Source: Acidovorax sp. T1 (GTDB lineage: Bacteria; Pseudomonadota; Gammaproteobacteria; Burkholderiales; Burkholderiaceae_C). Taken from it: DNA of 64,000 bases. The notes below the pieces were generated by a model that had not been told where the DNA came from, made no database searches, and saw only the letters and a list, made by a program, of their open reading frames with translations. The stretch spans positions 2,240,001 to 2,304,000 of the forward strand of contig NZ_CP021648.1 in the NCBI RefSeq assembly GCF_002176815.1. Reading direction: 5' to 3'. Shown one piece after another: positions 53,100-62,214 of the stretch. The translations under genes were made by a program, and so were the position numbers. Positions within the stretch are counted from its first letter, which is position 1; each line of letters begins with the position of its first letter.

Positions 53100-53902
53100 G
53101 CCACCACTCCTTTGAACAATGCCTCGAAGTTGCGGCTGGTGGCCTGGGCCACCACGTCCACCTCGATCCCCCGCGTCAGCGCGATCTGCTGCGCCACCAG
53201 GGGCACATACGACGGGTTGTTGGTCTTGCCCCGGTAAGGCACGGGCGCGAGATAAGGGCTGTCGGTTTCAATCAGCATGCGATCCAGGGGAACATAGGCC
53301 GCCACATCGCGCAATTCCTGCGCACTCTTGAACGTGACGATGCCCGAGAACGAGATGTAGTAGCCCAGGTCGAGCGCGGCCCGCGCCACCTGCATCGACT
53401 CGGTAAAGCAGTGGAACACACCGCCCGCCAGATTGCCCGCACCATCTTCGCCCTCTTCGCGCAGGATGGCCAGGGTGTCGTCCGAGGCGCTGCGGGTGTG
53501 GATCACCAGGGGCTTGCCGCAGGCCCGCGCAGCGCGGATGTGCGTGCGAAAGCGCTCGCGCTGCCATTCCAGGTCGGCAATGCTGCGCCCGCCCTTGCGG
53601 TCTTCCATGCCGTAATAGTCCAGGCCCGTTTCACCAATAGCCACCACGCGGGGCAACGCGGCGCGGTCCAGGAGATCTTGCACCGATGGCTCGGTCACGC
53701 CTTCGTTGTCGGGGTGCACGCCCACGGTGCTCCAGAAATTGTCGTGGGCCAGCGCCAGCGCATGCACGCCATCGAATTCCTCCATGGTGGTGCAAATGCA
53801 CAAGGCCCGCTCCACCTGGGCGTCGGCCATGGCCTGGCGGATGGCGGGCAACTGACTGAGCAGTTCCGGAAAGTTGAGGTGGCAGTGCGAATCAGTAAAC
53901 AT
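53096..53902 (-). CDS. tatD: TatD-family metal-dependent DNase
   Basis: 268 residues, TIM-barrel amidohydrolase. Metal ligands in DSHCHLNF (H7, H9 type), GETGLDYY (Glu), IHTRSA, HCFTES and ETDSPYLAP. 3'-5' exonuclease/DNA repair and D-aminoacyl-tRNA related activities are reported for the family. Confidence 0.94.
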   Translation of the reverse strand: MFTDSHCHLNFPELLSQLPAIRQAMADAQVERALCICTTMEEFDGVHALALAHDNFWSTVGVHPDNEGVTEPSVQDLLDRAALPRVVAIGETGLDYYGMEDRKGGRSIADLEWQRERFRTHIRAARACGKPLVIHTRSASDDTLAILREEGEDGAGNLAGGVFHCFTESMQVARAALDLGYYISFSGIVTFKSAQELRDVAAYVPLDRMLIETDSPYLAPVPYRGKTNNPSYVPLVAQQIALTRGIEVDVVAQATSRNFEALFKGVVA

Positions 53903-53915
53903 GCAATTTCAAAAC

Positions 53916-53944
53916 AAAAAAACCGACCAGCCAGCGCGGGTCGG
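53916..53944 (-). terminator. Terminator of the mltG-tmk-holB-pilZ transcript
   Basis: CCGACC / GGTCGG stem with A-run at 53916-53922 that gives a U-tract leftwards, 20 nt after the pilZ stop. Confidence 0.75.
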
Positions 53945-53964
53945 CACAGGATCACACCACGCCA

Positions 53965-54324
53965 TCAGATGGTTTGCGTGGGTCGCTCCGAACCCAGGGC
54001 CGTGCCCAGCAGTTCCTCGATCTTGGCCTTGAGCTGGCGCGATTTTTCGTCCTTGGGGAACTGGATGCCAACCCCCTGCGTGCGGTTGCCCGCTGCGCGC
54101 GGCGGGGTGACCCAGGCCACGCGGCCGGCCACAGGATAGCGCTGGGTGTCGTCGGGCAGGGTCAGCAGCACATACACATCGTCACCCAGTTTGTAGTCGC
54201 GCGGCGTGGGAACAAAAATGCCCCCTTCCACAAAAAAGGGAATGTAGGCCGCGTACAAGGCTGCCTTTTCCTTGATGGCCAGCTGCATGACGCTGGGACG
54301 GGGCGCGGTGGATGGACTGCTCAT
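53965..54324 (-). CDS. pilZ: Type IV pilus-associated PilZ protein
   Basis: 119 residues from ATG 54324. Pilus-type PilZ: LAIKEKAALYAAYIPFFVEG, GGIFVPTPRDYKLGDDVYVL, VAWVTPPRAAGNRTQGVGIQ. Like the classical PilZ it lacks the R-x-x-x-R c-di-GMP motif and should act by protein contact. Conserved location after holB in proteobacteria. Confidence 0.93.
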   Translation of the reverse strand: MSSPSTAPRPSVMQLAIKEKAALYAAYIPFFVEGGIFVPTPRDYKLGDDVYVLLTLPDDTQRYPVAGRVAWVTPPRAAGNRTQGVGIQFPKDEKSRQLKAKIEELLGTALGSERPTQTI

Positions 54325-54340
54325 GGGTGGAGGTTGCGGC

Positions 54341-55348
54341 TTAGTGTCGGGAGTGTAGGGTGTTTCGCGCCTGGGCGACAAGCGCCTCCAGCATCAGGCC
54401 CGCATTGAAGGGATGCTCGGCCGTGCGTGCCGCCTTGGCCAGGGCGCGCGACCAGCGCGTGAGGGCTCCCAGCGGCGGCGGCTTGGGCAAATCACCCGGC
54501 GCGAAATAGCGCGGTGCCGCGCCCACGCCAGCAGCCAGCAGGTCGTGGCACAGCTTTTGAAGTGCGTCGATCGCCTGGGCGGGCGCCCAATCGCCCAGCG
54601 CCGCCACGTCGCCGCGCGCCATGGCCTGGGGCAGTGCCGCCCAGGCCTGCGGGCTGCGCCCGGACCGCGCCAGCGCCAGGGCGTCATCCGGCCGGCCACC
54701 GGTGGATCGCAGATGCGCGGCGGCGGCTGCCGGCTCAATCCCCTGCCCGGCCAGCCACTGCAAACTGTCGGCCTCGGCCGGCCAGACCATGGTGTGGCCC
54801 AGGCAGCGGCTGCGAATGGTCGGCAGCAACTGGTGCGCAGCTTCGCTGGCCAGCACAAAGCGCACGTCGCCCGGCGGCTCCTCCAGCGTTTTGAGCAGCG
54901 CATTGGCCGTGACGTGGTTCATCTGCTCGGCCGGGTAGACCAGCACCGCCTTGCCCCGCCCACGGGCCGAGGTGCGCTGCGAAAACTCCACCGCATCGCG
55001 CATGGCCTCCACTCGGATCTCGCGGCTGGGCTTGCGTTTCTTGTCGTCAATATCGGCCTGGGCTTTTTCCGACAGCGGCCAGCCCAGGGCCATCATCTGC
55101 ACCTCGGGCATCAACACGCACAGGTCGGCGTGGGTGCGCACGTCAATGGCGTGGCAGCTGCCGCACTGGCCGCAGGCGCCCTGCTCTGTCGGCGCATCAC
55201 ACAACCATGCGCGGACCAACTCCAGCCCCAATGCGTACTGCCCCAGGCCCGATGGCCCCTGCAGCAACCACGCATGGCCGCGCTGGGCCAGCAGACTGGT
55301 GCGCTGTGCGGCAATCCACGGCGCCAACGCCACGGCAGATCCGCTCAT
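54341..55348 (-). CDS. holB: DNA polymerase III subunit delta'
   Basis: 335 residues from ATG 55348 (overlapping tmk stop). Clamp-loader fold: degenerate P-loop [13 protein letters not shown] (no GKT, as usual for delta'), zinc knuckle [18 protein letters not shown] sensor region with SRC. Non-ATPase subunit of the clamp loader. Confidence 0.94.
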   Translation of the reverse strand: MSGSAVALAPWIAAQRTSLLAQRGHAWLLQGPSGLGQYALGLELVRAWLCDAPTEQGACGQCGSCHAIDVRTHADLCVLMPEVQMMALGWPLSEKAQADIDDKKRKPSREIRVEAMRDAVEFSQRTSARGRGKAVLVYPAEQMNHVTANALLKTLEEPPGDVRFVLASEAAHQLLPTIRSRCLGHTMVWPAEADSLQWLAGQGIEPAAAAAHLRSTGGRPDDALALARSGRSPQAWAALPQAMARGDVAALGDWAPAQAIDALQKLCHDLLAAGVGAAPRYFAPGDLPKPPPLGALTRWSRALAKAARTAEHPFNAGLMLEALVAQARNTLHSRH

Positions 55349-56022
55349 TGCGGGCCTCCCTGGCTGGCCACCATGATCGCCAGCCAGCCCTTGCGCACGA
55401 ACACGCTGGTGAGCTGCTGCCACACGCGGTGGCGGTCCTGCGCGGCGTCCAGGCGTGCAAAGCGCTGGGGCGCTGCGGCGGCCCGGTCCGCATAGCCCTG
55501 CGCCACGCGGCGGAAAAATTCGACGGGCTGCGCCTCAAAACGGTCAGGGACGCGCGCTCCGGCCAGGCGCTCGGCGGCGACCTCGGGAGCGAGATCGAAC
55601 CAGACGGTCAAATCAGGTTCACGCATCAAATCGGCATCAGGCGCAAGCCCCGTCTGCGCAAGGTGCTCCAAAGTTGATAGCACCCCAAGGTCAAACCCCC
55701 GCCCTGCTCCCTGGTAGGCAAAGGTGGCGTCGGTGAAGCGGTCGCACAGCACCACATCGCCCCGCGCCAGGGCGGGCTCGATGACATTGCGCAGGTGGTC
55801 GCGGCGCGCGGCAAAAATCAGCAGCGACTCGGTGAGCGCATCCATGGGGTCGTTCAGCACCATGGCGCGCAGCTTTTCGGCCAGCGGGGTGCCACCCGGC
55901 TCGCGGCTCACGGTGACCGTGCGCCCCTGGGCGCGAAAGGCCTGGGCCAGGCCCTCGATGTGCGAGGACTTGCCGGCACCGTCGATGCCTTCAAAGGTAA
56001 TGAACAGACCGGGTCGTGACAT
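55345..56022 (-). CDS. tmk: Thymidylate kinase
   Basis: 225 residues from ATG 56022. P-loop [12 protein letters not shown] near 8-19, DR-motif in [20 protein letters not shown] near 105, lid region afterwards. Converts dTMP to dTDP. An insertion-like stretch near [20 protein letters not shown] makes it slightly longer than the E. coli enzyme. Confidence 0.95.
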   Translation of the reverse strand: MSRPGLFITFEGIDGAGKSSHIEGLAQAFRAQGRTVTVSREPGGTPLAEKLRAMVLNDPMDALTESLLIFAARRDHLRNVIEPALARGDVVLCDRFTDATFAYQGAGRGFDLGVLSTLEHLAQTGLAPDADLMREPDLTVWFDLAPEVAAERLAGARVPDRFEAQPVEFFRRVAQGYADRAAAAPQRFARLDAAQDRHRVWQQLTSVFVRKGWLAIMVASQGGPQ

Positions 56023-56068
56023 GGAATCCTTGGTTGAATCAGGGTGCACGGGCGCGCACGGAGGCCGC

Positions 56069-57052
56069 TCACTGGCCCCGCTGGTAGCGATGGACGGCGC
56101 GGTTGTGCTCGTCCAGCGACGCGCTGAAATGGCTGGTGCCATCGCCCTTGGCCACAAAGTACAGGGCGCGCGTGGGCTCGGGCTGCACGGCGGCCAGCAA
56201 CGCGGCCTTGCCGGGCATGGCGATCGGCGTGGGCGGCAGGCCCGCGCGGGTGTAGGTGTTCCAGGGCGTGTCGGTCTGCAGGTCGCGGCGGCGCAGGTTG
56301 CCATCAAACTTGTCGCCCAGACCATAGATCACGGTGGGGTCGGTCTGCAGCAGCATGCCCACGCGCAGCCGGTTGGTGAACACGCCCGCAATCTGGCCAC
56401 GGTCGCTGGCCTTGCCGGTTTCCTTTTCGACGATGCTGGCCAGAATCAGCGCTTCATCCGCTGACTTGAGCGGCGTGTCGGTGGCACGCTGCGCCCAGGC
56501 GGCCTCCAGGCGGCGGTCCATGGCGTGCAAGGCGCGGCGCAGCAACGCGATGTCGCTCGACCCCTTGGCATAGGCGTAGGTGTCCGGAAAAAACCGCCCC
56601 TCGGGCGCAACGCCGGGGCGGCCCAGCTGGGCCATCAGGGCGTCGTCGGTGAGCTGGGCAGCGTCGTGCCTGAGCTGCTCCTCCCTGGCCAGCGCCTGGC
56701 GCACCTGGCGCCAGTTCCAGCCCTCCACCAGCGTGAGTGCGCGCAGGGCTTCCTCGCCCCGCGCCAGCTTGCGCAGCAAACCGATGGGTGTCGTGCCCGG
56801 CGGGATTTCGTAGTTGCCCGCCTTGATGGCACGGTCCTGCCCCGACAAGCGGAACCAGGCATACAGCAGGCGTGCGTCGGTATTCACCCCCGCCGCCACC
56901 ACGTCGCGGGCCACACCGCGCGGCGTGGTGCCGGGTTCGATGGCCAGCTCCAGCGGCTGGTCGCCCAGGTCCAGTGGCTGGTGCAGCCACCAATACGCAG
57001 CGCCGCCCAGTGCGATCCCCACCAACACGATCAAAGCCAGTAAACGTCGCAC
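56069..57052 (-). CDS. mltG: Endolytic transglycosylase MltG
   Basis: 327 residues from GTG 57052; an ATG pair at 57085-57088 would add 12 residues and is an alternative. Single membrane anchor (about 3-22), LysM-like region, then YceG domain with catalytic Glu in ASIVEKETG (about 205) and the [20 protein letters not shown]-terminal motif. Cuts nascent peptidoglycan and sets strand length. First gene of a leftward mltG-tmk-holB-pilZ transcript. Confidence 0.92.
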   Translation of the reverse strand: MRRLLALIVLVGIALGGAAYWWLHQPLDLGDQPLELAIEPGTTPRGVARDVVAAGVNTDARLLYAWFRLSGQDRAIKAGNYEIPPGTTPIGLLRKLARGEEALRALTLVEGWNWRQVRQALAREEQLRHDAAQLTDDALMAQLGRPGVAPEGRFFPDTYAYAKGSSDIALLRRALHAMDRRLEAAWAQRATDTPLKSADEALILASIVEKETGKASDRGQIAGVFTNRLRVGMLLQTDPTVIYGLGDKFDGNLRRRDLQTDTPWNTYTRAGLPPTPIAMPGKAALLAAVQPEPTRALYFVAKGDGTSHFSASLDEHNRAVHRYQRGQ

Positions 57053-57097
57053 AACCCTGCCGTCTGTATGTATGAAACAGGGCATCATAATTCAGCG

Positions 57098-58015
57098 ATG
57101 ACCTACCCCTTGAATGGCATTGCCCCCCTGTCCCACCTCGGCGTGATTCGCGTGGAAGGCGAAGACGCCGCCAAGTTTCTGCACGGCCAGCTCACCCAGG
57201 ATTTCGCCCTGCTCGGCATGGACCAGGCCCGCCTGGCCGCCTTTTTGTCGGCCAAGGGCCGCATGCAGGCCAGCTTCATCGGCTTCAAGCGCAGCGCCAC
57301 CGAGGTGCTGCTGGTCTGCAGCCGCGACCTGCTGGCCCCCACGCTCAAGCGCCTGTCGATGTTCGTGCTGCGCGCCAAGGCCAAATTGAGCGACGCCACG
57401 GCGGATTACGCGCTGTACGGCGTGGCTGGATATGCTATTGAATCAGTAGCTGTTAGCGCACAGCCCACCTGGACAAAGGCCGATTTTGACTCTAGAACCG
57501 TGGTACACCTCTACCCCGCTGACGGTCAACCCCGCGCGCTGTGGGTGGCACCCGTGTCAGAAGCGCCGCCCGCCGGCCCCGCACTCGACCCGGTGCTGTG
57601 GCTGTGGAGCGAGGTACGCAGCGGCGTGGCCACGCTGACCGCCCCCGTGGTGGAAGCCTTTGTGCCGCAAATGCTCAATTACGAGTCGGTGGGGGGCGTG
57701 AACTTCAAGAAAGGCTGCTACCCCGGCCAGGAAGTGGTGGCCCGCAGCCAGTTTCGCGGCACGCTCAAGCGGCGGGCCTATGTGGCGCACGTTGACGCCG
57801 ACGTGGCCGTGGGTGCAGAAGTGTTCAGCACCACCGACCTGGAGCAGCCCTGCGGCACCGTAGTGCAGGTGGCGCCAGCCCCAGGCGGCGGCTTTGATGC
57901 CATCGTTTCTCTGCAGATATCGGCGGCGCACGAGGCCAGCTTGCAGGTGGGAACGGCGGACGGCGTGGCGCTGACCCTGTTGCCCCTACCCTACCCTTTG
58001 CTTGAAGATATCTAA
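57098..58015 (+). CDS. ygfZ: Folate-binding Fe-S cluster protein YgfZ
   Basis: 305 residues from ATG 57098. GcvT-like fold; family motif KKGCYPGQEVVAR near 210. Helps maturation and repair of certain Fe-S enzymes. Residues near GYAIESVAVSAQPTW, encoded by 57431-57493, come from a decayed dispersed hairpin repeat inserted in frame. Divergent from mltG with 45 nt between starts. Confidence 0.92.
   Translation: MTYPLNGIAPLSHLGVIRVEGEDAAKFLHGQLTQDFALLGMDQARLAAFLSAKGRMQASFIGFKRSATEVLLVCSRDLLAPTLKRLSMFVLRAKAKLSDATADYALYGVAGYAIESVAVSAQPTWTKADFDSRTVVHLYPADGQPRALWVAPVSEAPPAGPALDPVLWLWSEVRSGVATLTAPVVEAFVPQMLNYESVGGVNFKKGCYPGQEVVARSQFRGTLKRRAYVAHVDADVAVGAEVFSTTDLEQPCGTVVQVAPAPGGGFDAIVSLQISAAHEASLQVGTADGVALTLLPLPYPLLEDI
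57431..57493. repeat. Dispersed hairpin repeat inside ygfZ
   Basis: GCTATTGAATCAGTAGCTGT then TAGCGCACAGCCCACC then AAAGGCCGATTTTGA: first stem GCTATT / AGTAGC intact, second decayed. Lies in frame. Confidence 0.65.
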
Positions 58016-58018
58016 GTC

Positions 58019-58075
58019 AAAATGGGCTCTGGCGCTTGTCAGACAAGCGCCAAAAGCTCATTTATTTATAGCAAT
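58019..58075. repeat. Dispersed bipartite hairpin repeat between ygfZ and thioesterase
   Basis: GGGCTCTGGCGCTTGTCAGA, CAAGCGCCAAAAGCTCATTT, ATTTATAGC: fills the 63-nt gap between two convergent genes and may terminate both. Confidence 0.75.
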
Positions 58076-58078
58076 TCA

Positions 58079-58936
58079 CTACAACTGCCGAGCCATGGCG
58101 ATGTGGGGAATGCCAGCCTCTTCGTACGGTTCGCCCACCACCGCAAACCCCGCCCGGCGATAAAACCCTTCCGCACGGCGCTGTGCGTGCAGTTGCACCT
58201 CGCTGTCACCGCGGGCACGGGCGGCCTCGACCAGTGCGTCCAGCAATTGCCGCCCCCACTGCGCGCCGCGCACCGAACGGTCCACCGCCATGCGGCCGAT
58301 GCGTCCCACACCCGGCGCCTGCTGCAGCAGTCGGCCGGTAGCGACTGGCATACCCAGGCGGTTGTAGACAACCGCGTGCCGCGCCGTGGCATCCAGCGCA
58401 TCGGCTTCAATGTCGGCCGCAATGCCCTGCTCGCGCACGAACACGGCGGTGCGCAGGCGGCCCGCGTCGCGGCCCAGGGCATTCCAGTCGCCGGTGCGCA
58501 CCTCGGCCATCTCGGCGCCGACCTCGAAACCTTCAAAGATGGCGCGCAACGCAGGCGGCACGGGGCGTGAGGTTTGTGTAGCGGGGTCGGCAAACACATA
58601 GACCAGTTCGCCCGAGACCAGCAATTGGTCGCCACTGAAAATACTCGCCTCGAACAGGCTCGACGAATGGCCCACGCGGGCACAGCGCAGGCCCACATCC
58701 AACGTGTCATCGAGCCGCGCCGAGGCGTGGTATTCGAGCGTGGCCTTCTTCACATACATCTCGCCGCCCAGGGTCAGCATGCTCGCCTCATACGGCAGGG
58801 CCAAGGCACGCCAGTATTCGGACATGGCGGTGTCGATGTACATGAGGTAGTGCGCGTTGAACACGATTTTTTGCATGTCCACCTCGGCCCAGCGCACGCG
58901 CAGGCGGTGGAAACAACGGAAATCACTGCGTTGCAT
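58079..58936 (-). CDS. YbgC-type thioesterase fused to GNAT acetyltransferase
   Basis: 285 residues from ATG 58936. Residues about 1-135 form a hot-dog acyl-CoA thioesterase: RVRWAEVDMQKIVFNAHYLM (catalytic Asp) and LDDTLDVGLRCARVGHSSSL. Residues about 145-285 form an ElaA-like GNAT: FVREQGIAADIEADALD, RIGRMAVDRSVRGAQWGRQL (acetyl-CoA loop) and GFYRRAGFAVVGEPYEEAGI. Two-domain single gene, 8 nt after the esterase. Joint function unknown. Confidence 0.85.
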   Translation of the reverse strand: MQRSDFRCFHRLRVRWAEVDMQKIVFNAHYLMYIDTAMSEYWRALALPYEASMLTLGGEMYVKKATLEYHASARLDDTLDVGLRCARVGHSSSLFEASIFSGDQLLVSGELVYVFADPATQTSRPVPPALRAIFEGFEVGAEMAEVRTGDWNALGRDAGRLRTAVFVREQGIAADIEADALDATARHAVVYNRLGMPVATGRLLQQAPGVGRIGRMAVDRSVRGAQWGRQLLDALVEAARARGDSEVQLHAQRRAEGFYRRAGFAVVGEPYEEAGIPHIAMARQL

Positions 58937-58944
58937 GGCTTCGT

Positions 58945-59907
58945 TTACTCCAGGTGAAAAGCCAGCCGCAGCGCACGGGCCGCATCGGCATGGGCCTTGC
59001 GGGCTTCGGGGATGGCACGGCCCATCTTGATGAATTCGTGGGTCACGCCGCGGTAGATTTCCAGATCCACCGGCACACCGGCAAGGCGCAGCTTGTCGGC
59101 GTAGTCCACGCCCTCGTCCACCAGCGGGTCGCATTCGGCCAGGCCCACCCAGGCGGGTGCTACCCCCTCGACATCGGGCGCCAGCAGCGGGGCAAAACGC
59201 CAGTCTTCGCGCTCTTCGCGGCTGTTCACATAGTTGCCAAAGAACCAGCTGATGGCGGGCTCTTCCAGCACCAGGCCGCGCGCGAAGGTGGCATGGGATG
59301 GCGTGTCCTGGTGGGCCGCGCAGCCGGGGTAAATCAACAATTGCAGCACCAGCGGCAGGCCCGCGTCCCGCGCCAGGATGGCGTTCACCGCAGCCAGGGT
59401 GCCGCCTGCGCTGTCGCCGCCCACGGCCAGGCGCTCGGGGTCTGCGCCCAGACTCTCAGCGTTTGCGGCGAGCCACCGCAACGCATCCCAGGCATCGTTG
59501 CTTGCGGTGGGAAAGCGGTGCTCGGGCGCCAGCCTGTAGTCGAGCGACACCACCATGCACCCGGCCAGGCGAGCCAGCTCGCGGCACAGGATGTCGTGCG
59601 TGGCAATGCTGCCAATGGTGAAGCCACCGCCATGCAGGTACAGCAGCAGCGGCAGCCCGGCGCCCGTGGATGGCGCATACAGCCGCGCAGGCAGCGCGTG
59701 GCCGTCGCGGGCCGGGATGTGCAGGTCTTCCACCCGCGCCAACGTGGCCTTGGGCACCTCCAGCACGCCGGCCCCGGCGTCGTAAGCCACGCGGGCGCGC
59801 TGGGGCGAGAGGGTATGCAGCGGTGGGTGCCCGGCGCGGGCCATGCGTTCAAGCACGCTGCGCATCTGGGGGGTGAGGCGGGTGTGGTGGATGTGCAGGT
59901 CAGTCAA
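58945..59907 (-). CDS. HSL-family esterase/lipase
   Basis: 320 residues from TTG 59907. Oxyanion motif YLHGGGFTIGS near 90, nucleophile in GGDSAGG near 166, Asp in ECDPLVDEG and His in VTHEF near 295. Cytosolic carboxylesterase of the bacterial HSL (family IV) group. Probably co-transcribed with the downstream thioesterase-GNAT gene. Confidence 0.9.
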   Translation of the reverse strand: MTDLHIHHTRLTPQMRSVLERMARAGHPPLHTLSPQRARVAYDAGAGVLEVPKATLARVEDLHIPARDGHALPARLYAPSTGAGLPLLLYLHGGGFTIGSIATHDILCRELARLAGCMVVSLDYRLAPEHRFPTASNDAWDALRWLAANAESLGADPERLAVGGDSAGGTLAAVNAILARDAGLPLVLQLLIYPGCAAHQDTPSHATFARGLVLEEPAISWFFGNYVNSREEREDWRFAPLLAPDVEGVAPAWVGLAECDPLVDEGVDYADKLRLAGVPVDLEIYRGVTHEFIKMGRAIPEARKAHADAARALRLAFHLE

Positions 59908-59962
59908 CGGTCAAAGTCTCTGGAGTGAACGCCCACGCGGTGCGCGCAGGCGGATAAAGGGT

Positions 59963-60064
59963 TTACTTGAAGCGCAGCTGCACGGGCGCAGCACCGGTAA
60001 AACCGTGATAGCCAGCCGCCACCTGCAGGCCGGCCAGGGCCATGAGGGTTTGCTTTATGGCCAT
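59963..60064 (-). CDS. Possible 33-residue small protein
   Basis: ATG 60064 with GGAGAC 7 nt upstream; MAIKQTLMALAGLQVAAGYH then GFTGAAPVQLRFK. Slightly amphipathic, no family. Good start signal, in the gap between esterase and dehydrogenase; unproven. Confidence 0.35.
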   Translation of the reverse strand: MAIKQTLMALAGLQVAAGYHGFTGAAPVQLRFK

Positions 60065-60123
60065 GGATGTCTCCGGGTTGTAAAGTGTTTGGAGCAATCG
60101 TAAACGCAACTTCCCCCACCGCC

Positions 60124-61260
60124 ATGGCTTTCATCTACTACGTCACCCAGATCCAGTTCGAGTTTGGCGCCGTCCAGCTTCTCCAGCAGGAGTGCGAGCG
60201 CGTAGGCATCACGCGCCCGCTCATCGTGACCGACCCCGGCGTGAAAGCCGCAGGCGTGCTGCAAAAGGCCCTGGACGCCCTGCCCGGCATGACCGTGGCC
60301 GTGTTCGACCAGACGCCTTCCAACCCCACCGAGGCCGCCGTGCGCGCCGCCGTGGCGGTGTACAAGGCACAGGGCTGCGACGGCCTGATCGCCGTGGGCG
60401 GCGGCTCGGCCATCGACTGCGCCAAGGGCATTGCGATTGCCGCCACGCACGAAGGGCCGCTCACCCACTACGCCACCATCGAAGGCGGCTCGCCACGCAT
60501 CACCGACCGCGCCGCACCGCTGATCGCCGTGCCCACCACCAGTGGCACGGGCAGCGAGGTGGCGCGCGGCGCCATCCTCATTGTGGATGACCACCGCAAG
60601 CTGGGCTTTCACTCGTGGAACCTGGTGCCCAAGGCCGCCATCTGCGACCCCGAACTCACCCTGGGCCTGCCCCCCATGCTCACCGCTGCCACCGGCATGG
60701 ACGCCATCGCGCACTGCATGGAGACTTTCATGTCCGCCGCCTTCAACCCGCCGGCCGACGGCATTGCGCTCGATGGGCTGGAACGTGGCTGGGCGAATAT
60801 CGAACAAGCCACCAAAAATGGCAGCGACCGCGACGCGCGCCTGCACATGATGAGCGCCAGCATGCAAGGCGCCATGGCGTTCCAAAAAGGCCTGGGCGCC
60901 GTGCATTCGCTCAGCCACAGCCTGGGCGGCGTCAACCCGCGCCTGCACCACGGCACGCTCAACGCCATGTTCCTGCCCGCCGTGATCCGCTTCAACGCGA
61001 CTGCCGAATCGGTGCGCAAGGAAAAGCGCCTGGAACGCATGGCCCACGCCATGGGCCTGGCATCTGCGGGCGACATCCCCGAGGCCATCCGCGACATGAA
61101 CGCCCGCCTGGGCCTGCCCACCGGCCTGGCCGCGATGGGTGTGACTGCAGACATGTTTGACGACATCATCCAGGGCGCCATGGCCGACCACTGCCACAAG
61201 ACCAACCCGCGCGTTGCCACCCCTGAGGAATACCGGGACATGCTCACCCAGTCGCTCTGA
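60124..61260 (+). CDS. Iron-containing alcohol dehydrogenase
   Basis: 378 residues from ATG 60124. Group III Fe-ADH: NAD-binding GGGSAIDCAKG near 95, PTTSGTGSEVARG near 138, and metal ligands Asp/His in DAIAHCMETF (about 195-204), SLSHSLGG and LHHGTLNA. Oxidises or reduces short alcohols/aldehydes, or related hydroxy acids; substrate not readable. Confidence 0.9.
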   Translation: MAFIYYVTQIQFEFGAVQLLQQECERVGITRPLIVTDPGVKAAGVLQKALDALPGMTVAVFDQTPSNPTEAAVRAAVAVYKAQGCDGLIAVGGGSAIDCAKGIAIAATHEGPLTHYATIEGGSPRITDRAAPLIAVPTTSGTGSEVARGAILIVDDHRKLGFHSWNLVPKAAICDPELTLGLPPMLTAATGMDAIAHCMETFMSAAFNPPADGIALDGLERGWANIEQATKNGSDRDARLHMMSASMQGAMAFQKGLGAVHSLSHSLGGVNPRLHHGTLNAMFLPAVIRFNATAESVRKEKRLERMAHAMGLASAGDIPEAIRDMNARLGLPTGLAAMGVTADMFDDIIQGAMADHCHKTNPRVATPEEYRDMLTQSL

Positions 61261-61338
61261 TCCTGCGTGTGGAGTCGCCACCGACAGGCTGCAGGGGATG
61301 CTCCGCGCGCATATCGGCCGCTGGCGCCCTGCCGGCGT

Positions 61339-62166
61339 TCAAACCACGTAGTCGGACGCCTCGGGCCGGGCCGTCCAGTCGATGGGGTCTTGCTGGAGCA
61401 CCATGTCGATGTCCAGGCCCAGCATCAGCCCCACCTCGCCGGGGAAGGAAACGGCCATTTCCTTTTCGCCCATGTCGGCCTCGCGGGCACGGGCGCGCCA
61501 CGAGGCCAGGTGGATCACCCCTGCCAGCGGCTCGTAGGCGTTGTTGTCCAGCGGGGCGCTCTGGTGCTGCAGCGCATCCACCACCACTTCGGGAAACTGC
61601 CAGCGCTGAGCCAAACCGGCGCTCACGTTGCCGTAGCAATAGCCCAGAATGCGCTGCTCAATCTTGGCCCGCCGCAAATCGAATGGCGATACCAGTGCGT
61701 TGATCGGCAAAACAATGTCAGGAGCGGCCAGGTGCATCAGCAGCTCTCCCACCGCGTGGATCAACCCCGCCGTATAAGCGGCAACCTGGTTGTGGTGGCC
61801 GATGCCCGCCAGGGAACGGGCCAGCTTGGCCGTGTTGAGGCTGTAGCGCCAGAACTGCTGCATGTTGATGCCCGGCACCGAACGCGAAGTGGTGCCCAGC
61901 GGTGCGGAACTTACCAGTGAGCGCAACTGAGCCACGCCCAGCAACGCCAGCGCCTCGGGGATGCCGACAATCTGGCGCTGCATCTGGAACGCTGGCGCAT
62001 TGGCCAGCTCCAGCAGCCGGGCGGCCAGTGCCGGATCGGTGCCCATGAGCTGGTTGGCCCGACGCAGGCTGGGCTCATCATGGGCCAGCTCGGTCATCAG
62101 CAACGCCACGGCGCGCGGAAGACTGGGCAAAGCCACAGGGTGGGCCAGCAGTGCGTTCAGCTCCAT
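61339..62166 (-). CDS. HDOD-domain protein
   Basis: 275 residues. HDOD domain (about 15-215) with ALPSLPRAVALLMTEL, GTDPALAARLLELAN and LNTAKLARSLAG, TAGLIHAVGELLM. HDOD proteins are HD-like but lack catalytic residues and often act in c-di-GMP or stress signalling. No additional output domain. Convergent with the dehydrogenase. Confidence 0.88.
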   Translation of the reverse strand: MELNALLAHPVALPSLPRAVALLMTELAHDEPSLRRANQLMGTDPALAARLLELANAPAFQMQRQIVGIPEALALLGVAQLRSLVSSAPLGTTSRSVPGINMQQFWRYSLNTAKLARSLAGIGHHNQVAAYTAGLIHAVGELLMHLAAPDIVLPINALVSPFDLRRAKIEQRILGYCYGNVSAGLAQRWQFPEVVVDALQHQSAPLDNNAYEPLAGVIHLASWRARAREADMGEKEMAVSFPGEVGLMLGLDIDMVLQQDPIDWTARPEASDYVV

Positions 62167-62214
62167 GGGGTACAGCGCCTCCGGTTGAGATGCTGGCGAT
62201 TATGTACCCGGTTG

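Noticed and set aside
55655..55690. Repeat-like GTTGATAGCACC in tmk
   Set aside because: Only one short word matches; no paired stem.
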